From Nonomuraea rhodomycinica (lineage in GTDB: Bacteria; Actinomycetota; Actinomycetes; Streptosporangiales; Streptosporangiaceae), in the NCBI RefSeq assembly GCF_013363995.1, contig NZ_JABWGO010000009.1, forward strand, positions 344,699 through 408,698: a stretch of 64,000 bases of DNA, in the 5' to 3' direction. How positions within the stretch are numbered: position 1 is the stretch's first letter; the number at the start of each line of letters is the position of its first letter. Positions 59,254 through 64,000 of the stretch are shown here, piece after piece. The translations under genes were made by a program, and so were the position numbers. Below the pieces are notes generated by a model. It was not told where the DNA came from, did not search any database, and saw nothing but the letters and a program-made list of their open reading frames with translations.

Positions 59254-59880
59254 ATGACCCACCTTGCACTGGACCACCTGGTCTACGCCGTGCCCGACCT
59301 GCTCGCCGGGGTCGAGGAGTTCGCCGAACGCACGGGCGTGCGGCCCGTCCCCGGCGGCAGCCATCCCGGCGGCACGGCCAACTACCTCGTCGGGTTCGGC
59401 CCCGGTGCGTACCTGGAGATCATCGGACCCGACCCGGAGGCCGGCCCCGACGCGCGGCCCCGGGCGTTCGGCCTGGAGACGCTCACCGTGCCGAGGCTGG
59501 CCGCCTGGGCGGTGCGGGCGAGCGACCTGGAGACGCGGGTGCGGCGGGCGCGGGAGCGCGGCTACGACCTCGGGGAGGTGGCGCCGCTGTCGCGGGTGCG
59601 GCCGGACGGCGTGCGTCTCGAATGGGTGCTCACCCGCCGGGACGACCCGGCGGAGGTGCGCCTGGTGCCGTTCCTCATCGACTGGGGCCAGGCGCCTCAC
59701 CCGGCGGCCTCCGGCCTGCCGCAGCTCGGCCTGGCGTCGTTCGCCGCGTCCCATCCCGATCCGGAGTCCGTACGGAAGGACCTGGCGGCGGTGGACGCCG
59801 AGCTGGAGGTGGCCGAGGGGCCCGAGCCGGCGCTGCGCGCCCACCTCGACACCCCGCGCGGCCCCGTCACCCTCTCCTAG
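59254..59880 (+). CDS. VOC family (glyoxalase-like) protein
   Basis: A 208-residue vicinal-oxygen-chelate protein of the Glyoxalase_3 type. The first module begins LALDHLVYAVPDLLAGVEEF, then ANYLVGFGPGAYLEIIGPDP; the second part contains DGVRLEWVLTRRDD and VPFLIDWGQAPHPAASGLPQ. Metal ligands of the canonical type (first-strand His, later Glu) are plausible but not proven. It follows the AhpD-like gene by 7 bp and is part of the same operon. Confidence 0.88.
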   Translation: MTHLALDHLVYAVPDLLAGVEEFAERTGVRPVPGGSHPGGTANYLVGFGPGAYLEIIGPDPEAGPDARPRAFGLETLTVPRLAAWAVRASDLETRVRRARERGYDLGEVAPLSRVRPDGVRLEWVLTRRDDPAEVRLVPFLIDWGQAPHPAASGLPQLGLASFAASHPDPESVRKDLAAVDAELEVAEGPEPALRAHLDTPRGPVTLS

Positions 59881-59894
59881 TCAGAAAGCCGACC

Positions 59895-60431
59895 ATGACC
59901 ACTCTGCGCGAATACCTGTCCCACAAGCGCGAGGCGCTGCTCGCCCGGCGCGCCGCCCCGTCGAGCGGACCCGTGCCGCTGCACGCCCACGTCACCGCCG
60001 AGGGCCGCAGCGGCGTGCGCCGCATCAGGATCAGGGACTTCCAGATCATCAGCGACAGCGGCCCCGACCTCGCGGGCTACGGCCTCGGCCCCGGCTCGCC
60101 CGAGCTGCAGGCGGGGGTGCTCGGGAGCTGCGTCACCCACATCTTCCTCATCAAGGCGGCGGAGCTGGAGATCCCGCTCGACTCGCTCGACGTGGACGTC
60201 CAGGCCCAGTACGACCCGCGCGCCCAGGCCCCGGACAGCCCGGAGGCCGAAGGCGTGCCCGTCCACCCGTACGACTTCCGCTACGAGGTGCGGCTGTCCT
60301 CGCCCGCGTCCGACGAGGACCTGGCGCGGCTGCACGCCGAGGTGGAGCGGGTCTGCCCCATCGTCAACCTGATCAGGAACCCCGTGGCGATCAGCGGCAC
60401 CCTCACCCGTGTGGAGGGCGCCGCCGCCTGA
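59895..60431 (+). CDS. OsmC family peroxiredoxin-like protein
   Basis: A 178-residue OsmC/Ohr-fold protein. The two active-site cysteines are in GVLGSCVTHIFLIKAAELE and EVERVCPIVNLIRNPVAI. It is preceded by the VOC gene with 14 bp between. OsmC proteins reduce organic hydroperoxides, which fits an operon containing a flavin monooxygenase and an AhpD-like protein. Confidence 0.93.
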   Translation: MTTLREYLSHKREALLARRAAPSSGPVPLHAHVTAEGRSGVRRIRIRDFQIISDSGPDLAGYGLGPGSPELQAGVLGSCVTHIFLIKAAELEIPLDSLDVDVQAQYDPRAQAPDSPEAEGVPVHPYDFRYEVRLSSPASDEDLARLHAEVERVCPIVNLIRNPVAISGTLTRVEGAAA

Positions 60432-60569
60432 CCGGGCGCGGCCGGGAGGTGTGGGCGCGCATCCCGATGTCACCGTGGTGGCACCCGGCGTGACCGGGAG
60501 GCGAGAGTCGCGGGAGAATGGGCATGCCGGCATCGTCGTCCGCGCTTCGTCGTCGTGAGGGTTCCCGTG

Positions 60570-61256
60570 ATGTCACCGCCCCCCGGAGAGTCCCCGCCCG
60601 GAGAGCCTCCGCCCGAAGAGTCGCCGTTGATCCGGTTGCTGCTGGTCGAGGACCACGACATGGTGGCGGAGGCGCTCGGACTGGCCCTGGACCGCGCCCA
60701 CGGCGTGGAGGTCGTGGCGCGCTCGGGGTCCATCGAGACGGCGGTGGCCGACGCGGAGCGTCTCCAGCCGGACGTGGTGCTGCTGGACCGGCGGCTGCCG
60801 GACGGCGACGGGATCTCCGCGATCGGCCGGCTCACGGCCGCCGCGCCGCGGACGCGGGTGCTGGTGCTGACCGGTGCGGCGTCCTCGGCCTCGGCCACCC
60901 GGGTCGCCGAGGCGGGCGGGGCGGGCCTGGTGCTGAAGTCGGCTGCGCTGCACGAGCTGAAGGCGGCGGTCCGGCAGGTTGCCGCCGGCGGGGTGGTGTT
61001 CGCGCCGGCGCTGCTGGCCGGGGTGCTCGACCGGCTCACCGGCCGGGTCAGGCCCGTGGGCTCCGAGCTGACCGCGCGGGAGAAGGAGACGCTGCTCCTG
61101 CTGGCGGACGGGGCCAGCACGGCGCTGATCAGCGAGCGGCTCGGCGTGGCGCACAACACCGCGCGCAACCACATCCAGCGCGTCCTGGAGAAGCTGGGCG
61201 CCGGATCCAAGCTGGAGGCGGTGGCGATCGCCCGCCGTGAGGGCCTGGTCGACTGA
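60570..61256 (+). CDS. LuxR/NarL-type response regulator
   Basis: A 228-residue regulator: a proline-rich N-terminal tail (SPPPGESPPGEPPPEESP), a receiver domain with acceptor Asp73 (VVLLDRRLPDGDG), acidic pair in VEDHDMV, and a C-terminal LuxR helix-turn-helix (LTAREKETLLLLADGAST to VAHNTARNHIQRVLEKLGAG). The ATG at 60570 with GAGG about 9 nt upstream is preferred to the GTG at 60555. The cognate kinase may be the histidine kinase at 61780-63237, two genes downstream. Confidence 0.92.
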   Translation: MSPPPGESPPGEPPPEESPLIRLLLVEDHDMVAEALGLALDRAHGVEVVARSGSIETAVADAERLQPDVVLLDRRLPDGDGISAIGRLTAAAPRTRVLVLTGAASSASATRVAEAGGAGLVLKSAALHELKAAVRQVAAGGVVFAPALLAGVLDRLTGRVRPVGSELTAREKETLLLLADGASTALISERLGVAHNTARNHIQRVLEKLGAGSKLEAVAIARREGLVD

Positions 61257-61350
61257 CGCCATGCCGACTCATGAGACTGATGCACATGCACTAGACGGGA
61301 TGAAGCCGGTGAGTCTCGTCGCGCGGCCGTCCGCGGGCGAAACTGAGAGG

Positions 61351-61755
61351 ATGGGCACTGAGGGTTCGGTGTACACGGTCGAGCACCACCTGGCGGAGGA
61401 GCTCGACAGCATCACGCTGGCCCGTGACCTGACGCGACAGGCGCTGACCGAGAGCGGCTACACGGGGCCGCACGATGACGCGCTTCTCGCCGTCTCCGAA
61501 CTGGTGACCAACGCGCTCGTCCACGGCACGGGCGCGCCCATCCTCCACCTGGTCGCCGGGCCCGTGCGGGTGCGCATCGAAGTCCGCGACTCCAGCCCCC
61601 GCATGCCCGAGCCGCGCGAGCCGGGCCCGCGCAGCGGCTGGGGGCTCAACGTCATCGACCGGCTCTCCAGCCGCTGGGGCTGCCAGCCGTACGACGGCGG
61701 CAAGGTCGTCTGGTGCGAGCTGGCCGCGATTCCCACCCTGAGTTGGGCCAACTGA
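61351..61755 (+). CDS. Anti-sigma-factor-type ATP-binding protein (RsbW-like HATPase)
   Basis: A 134-residue single HATPase_c domain. The N-box is LLAVSELVTNALVHGTGAP and the G-box region GPRSGWGLNVIDRLSSRWGC. Such stand-alone ATPases bind sigma factors or anti-sigma antagonists, or act as kinases of them. GAGAGG directly precedes the ATG at 61351; starts at 61300 or 61237 are also in frame. No STAS-domain antagonist or sigma factor gene is adjacent. It lies between a response regulator and a sensor kinase. Confidence 0.88.
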   Translation: MGTEGSVYTVEHHLAEELDSITLARDLTRQALTESGYTGPHDDALLAVSELVTNALVHGTGAPILHLVAGPVRVRIEVRDSSPRMPEPREPGPRSGWGLNVIDRLSSRWGCQPYDGGKVVWCELAAIPTLSWAN

Positions 61756-61779
61756 CAGCCGGACGTGCGAAGCTGCACT

Positions 61780-63237
61780 ATGTCCGAGCAGAGCCCCCAA
61801 GAGATCACCCAGGCCGACCACGAGCTGCTGGTGCAGGGTGTCGTCGACTACGCGATCTTCATGCTGGATCCGCGGGGCCGGGTCGTGAGCTGGAACGGGG
61901 GTGCGCAGCGGATCAAGGGCCACCGCACGGAGGACATCATCGGGCGGCATGTCTCGGTGTTCTATCCGCCGGAGGACGTGGCGGCGGGCAAGCCGGCTCG
62001 TGAGCTGGAGGTGGCCGCGGCGGAGGGGCGGCTGCAGGAGGAGGGCTGGCGGGTGCGCGCCGACGGCACGCGCTTCTGGGCCGACGTGGTGGTCACGGCG
62101 CTGCGTGACGACACGGGGCGGTTGCGGGGCTTCGGCAACGTGACCCGCGACATGAGCGAGCGGCGCATCGCCCACAGCGCCTTGGGGGAGAGCGAGGAGA
62201 GCTTCCGGCTGCTGGTGCAGAGCGTCGTCGACTACGCGATCTTCATGCTGGACCCGGAGGGGCGGATCGCGAGCTGGAACGCGGGCGCGCAGCGGATCAA
62301 GGGCTACCGCGCGCAGGAGATCATCGGGCGGCATTTCTCGGTGTTCTATCCGCCGGAGGACGTGGCGGCGGGCAAGCCGGCTCGTGAGCTGGAGGTGGCC
62401 GCGGCGGAGGGGCGGCTGGAGGACGAGGGCTGGCGGGTGCGCGCCGACGGCACGCGGTTCTGGGCCAATGTGATCATCACCGCGCTGTTCGACGACGGCG
62501 GCCGGTTGCGGGGCTTCGGCAAGGTGACCCGCGACATGACCGAGCGGCGCACCGCCGAACGTGCCCTGGACGAGCGGAGCAGGCTGCTGACCCACCTGGT
62601 CCACGCCCAGGAGATGGAGCGGCGCCGCATCGCGTGGGACGTCCACGACGACACGATCCAGTCCATGGTGGCCGTCGGGATGCGCCTGCAACTGCTCGCC
62701 GACCGGCTGGAGGGGCCGGACGCCTCGGCGGTCCGGCGGCTCAACGAGACCGTGTCCGCGGCGATCCGCCGGCTGCGCGACCTCACCTTCCGGCTCCGGC
62801 CGCCCGGCCTCGACCGCGACGGGCTGGTGGAGGGGCTGACCTCCTACCTGGACCAGGTGGTGACCGGCGCGGGGCTGGCGTACGAGCTGCGCCACGAGCT
62901 CGACCGGGAGCCGCCCTCCGAGACGGCGATCACGATATTTCGGATATGTCAGGAGGCGCTGACCAATGTCCGCAAGCATGCGCAGGCGAAGGCGGTGAGC
63001 GTGTCTTTGTCGTCCAGCGGACACGGTGTTCTGGTGCGGGTGGCCGACGACGGCGTCGGCGTCGGCGACCCGGCCGACGTCCTCGCGACGCCGGACCACT
63101 TCGGCCTCATCGAGATGCGCGAGCGCGCCGAGATGGCGGGCGGCTGGTGGAGCATCCGCGGCCGCCCGGGCGAGGGCACGACGGTGGAGTTCTGGGTGCC
63201 GGCTCTGGCCGCTGGCGGTGAGGGCGGCCGAGGGTGA
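61780..63237 (+). CDS. Sensor histidine kinase with duplicated PAS domains
   Basis: A 485-residue soluble kinase. Two PAS domains of 128 residues each are close copies (both with DYAIFMLDP, FYPPEDVAAGKPARELEVAA, EGWRVRADGTRFWA). They are followed by a HisKA_3 dimerisation domain with His289 (RRRIAWDVHDDTIQSM) and an HATPase (ICQEALTNVRKHAQ, VADDGVGV, HFGLIEMRERAEMAGGWWSI). No membrane helix, so it senses a cytoplasmic cue, perhaps light, redox or oxygen through PAS. The next gene, a receiver-only protein, overlaps its stop. Confidence 0.93.
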   Translation: MSEQSPQEITQADHELLVQGVVDYAIFMLDPRGRVVSWNGGAQRIKGHRTEDIIGRHVSVFYPPEDVAAGKPARELEVAAAEGRLQEEGWRVRADGTRFWADVVVTALRDDTGRLRGFGNVTRDMSERRIAHSALGESEESFRLLVQSVVDYAIFMLDPEGRIASWNAGAQRIKGYRAQEIIGRHFSVFYPPEDVAAGKPARELEVAAAEGRLEDEGWRVRADGTRFWANVIITALFDDGGRLRGFGKVTRDMTERRTAERALDERSRLLTHLVHAQEMERRRIAWDVHDDTIQSMVAVGMRLQLLADRLEGPDASAVRRLNETVSAAIRRLRDLTFRLRPPGLDRDGLVEGLTSYLDQVVTGAGLAYELRHELDREPPSETAITIFRICQEALTNVRKHAQAKAVSVSLSSSGHGVLVRVADDGVGVGDPADVLATPDHFGLIEMRERAEMAGGWWSIRGRPGEGTTVEFWVPALAAGGEGGRG

Positions 63238-63638
63238 ACGCACGGCGCGACCAGGACACCCTGAAGGAGCTCCTGACCGTCCTCATCGGCGACGACGAGC
63301 CGATGATCCGCGATGTGCTCAGCGAGGTGCTCCAGGCCGAGCCCGGCCTCAGCGTGGTCGCCGTCGCCGGTGACGCCGAGGAGGCCATCGTCCTCGCCGA
63401 GCGCCACGCGCCGCGCGTCGCCATCCTCGACGTCCGCATGCCCGGCGGCGGCGGCGCCCACGCGGCCCGCGTGATCCGCGACCGCTGCCCGGGCACCCGC
63501 GTCCTGGCGTTCTCGGCCTACGGCGATGCCGGGGCCGTCGAGGAGATGCGGCGCGCCGGCGTCACCGAGTACCTCCTGAAGGGGCTGCCCAACACCGACA
63601 TCGTGGCCGCCGTGCGCCGCGTCGCGGCGGGCCGCTGA
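63234..63638 (+). CDS. Single-domain response regulator (receiver only)
   Basis: A 134-residue receiver: GDDEPMIRDVLSEVLQ, acceptor Asp66 (VAILDVRMPGGGGAHAA), switch residue in LAFSAYGD and Lys in EYLLKGLPNTDIV. The C-terminus stops just after the receiver, with no helix-turn-helix. The GTG overlaps the kinase's stop (GTGA), so the two form a translation-coupled pair. It may act by protein contact or pass phosphate onward. Confidence 0.93.
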   Translation: MNARRDQDTLKELLTVLIGDDEPMIRDVLSEVLQAEPGLSVVAVAGDAEEAIVLAERHAPRVAILDVRMPGGGGAHAARVIRDRCPGTRVLAFSAYGDAGAVEEMRRAGVTEYLLKGLPNTDIVAAVRRVAAGR

Positions 63639-63698
63639 GCCACGGGCGACCCACTATGGGGGATTTTGACGACTGGGGTCCCTTTCGTACCCTGGTAT

Positions 63699-63835
63699 CT
63701 GGAGGGGAGTACCCGAAACCGTCAGGGTCGTCAGTACGGCGAGCCCCGAGGCCCGCCCGGTCCTGACGCCGTCCCGCGCGCGCCACGCCGTGGGAGGGCG
63801 GGGAGACCTCCGGCCGACGACATCGGACCGGAGGT
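63699..63835 (+). promoter_or_regulatory. yybP-ykoY (Mn2+) riboswitch candidate with SD-sequestering hairpin
   Basis: Hallmarks of the yybP-ykoY aptamer are present: GGGGAGTA (63704-63711), TCGTCAGTACGG in the middle and GGGGAGACCT near the 3' end. The P1 stem would be CTGGAGG (63699-63705) with CCTCCGG (63807-63813). The same 3' strand, as ACCTCCGG (63806-63813), can instead pair with CCGGAGGT (63828-63835), which contains the ribosome-binding site of the TerC gene. Ligand-stabilised P1 would free the site, giving an ON switch. Confidence 0.82.
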
Positions 63836-63841
63836 ATCTCG

Positions 63842-64000
63842 TTGGACGTCCCCTTCTGGGCCTGGCCCGCCGTGCTGGGCGTGATCGCGGTGATGCTCGC
63901 GATCGACCTGTTCTCCCATCGGCGCGGGCCCCCCCGCGGCGGGCGCGGGGCCCCGCGCGGGGGCGGGCGGGGGGGAGCCCGCCGCCGGGGCGTCGGCGGC
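63842..64000 (+). CDS. TerC family membrane protein (partial, 5' end)
   Basis: The first 53 codons of a protein starting at TTG: MDVPFWAWPAVLGVIAVMLA followed by IDLFSHRR. This is the first helix of TerC/Alx-family proteins, several of which export Mn2+. GGAGG lies 7 nt before the TTG. After SHRR the frame becomes a Gly/Arg-rich run (GPPRGGRGAPRGGGRGG) instead of the PHxVSxREA-type sequence expected, an unusual insertion or a sequencing/assembly problem in a very G/C-rich stretch at the window edge. Confidence 0.75.
   Translation, partial: MDVPFWAWPAVLGVIAVMLAIDLFSHRRGPPRGGRGAPRGGGRGGARRRGVGG

Overview
The window is GC-rich actinobacterial chromosome. GTG and TTG starts are common, ATGA/GTGA stop-start overlaps are frequent, and several genes look leaderless. 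Gene content (WXG100-like secreted protein, DUF3073, CGNR regulator, two LytR-CpsA-Psr proteins, SARP and LAL regulators, type II dehydroquinase) fits a filamentous actinomycete. Streptosporangiaceae or a close relative (for example a Nonomuraea-like organism) is an inference from overall gene style, not a placement. No rRNA, tRNA, IS element, prophage or CRISPR array was seen.

Positions 1-11.6 kb: a truncated SARP/NB-ARC regulator, a GNAT acetyltransferase, an aminotransferase divergent from a LysR regulator, RNase HII, an LLM flavin enzyme, a CooC-like ATPase paired with a small conserved protein, an LCP cell-wall ligase, a membrane-anchored methyltransferase and an MFS transporter. Positions 11.6-12.9 kb: a two-gene unit encoding a four-helix membrane protein and a very divergent thymidylate-synthase-fold protein. 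Positions 13-22.9 kb: a serine hydrolase, a LysR/DapA-family pair, a SoxR-box-controlled oxidoreductase, a CGNR regulator divergent from an HPP membrane protein, an APH-type kinase, MenB, ArsR, DUF3073 and a P450/TetR pair.

Positions 22.9-27.2 kb hold one 1434-aa gene that reads as a type VII-secreted polymorphic toxin: WXG100-like N-terminus with membrane helices, low-complexity linker with a 30-bp tandem repeat, about four and a half copies of an unrecognised ~100-aa helical repeat, and a C-terminal amidoligase (COOH-NH2 ligase) domain. From 27.2 to 40.7 kb: an alpha/beta hydrolase, a giant LuxR (LAL) regulator carrying internal tandem repeats, an FAD monooxygenase, a second LCP protein, a molybdopterin oxidoreductase/flavin reductase/DUF6510 operon, a DnaJC28-like protein, a lone xanthine-dehydrogenase large subunit and a phospholipase D.

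Positions 40.7-46.8 kb form a compact class IV lanthipeptide locus: a 56-aa precursor with five Cys and five Ser/Thr in its C-terminal part, a LanL synthetase whose cyclase has a Cys-Cys-Gly (CCG) zinc site, and a divergent ABC exporter overlapping a MauE-thioredoxin fusion. At 49.2-51.9 kb a second, free-standing CCG-type LanC-like protein lies between a sulfotransferase and an unannotated 45-aa peptide gene. Positions 52.0-60.4 kb carry a long, mostly translationally coupled operon: oligopeptide-type ABC importer, luciferase-like monooxygenase, two AhpD/CMD-type proteins, a VOC protein and OsmC. It looks like an uptake and oxidative-catabolism module whose substrate is unknown. Positions 60.5-63.6 kb hold signalling genes: a LuxR response regulator, an anti-sigma-type ATPase, a histidine kinase with a duplicated PAS domain and a receiver-only regulator. 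The window ends in a TerC-family gene under an apparent yybP-ykoY (Mn2+) riboswitch.
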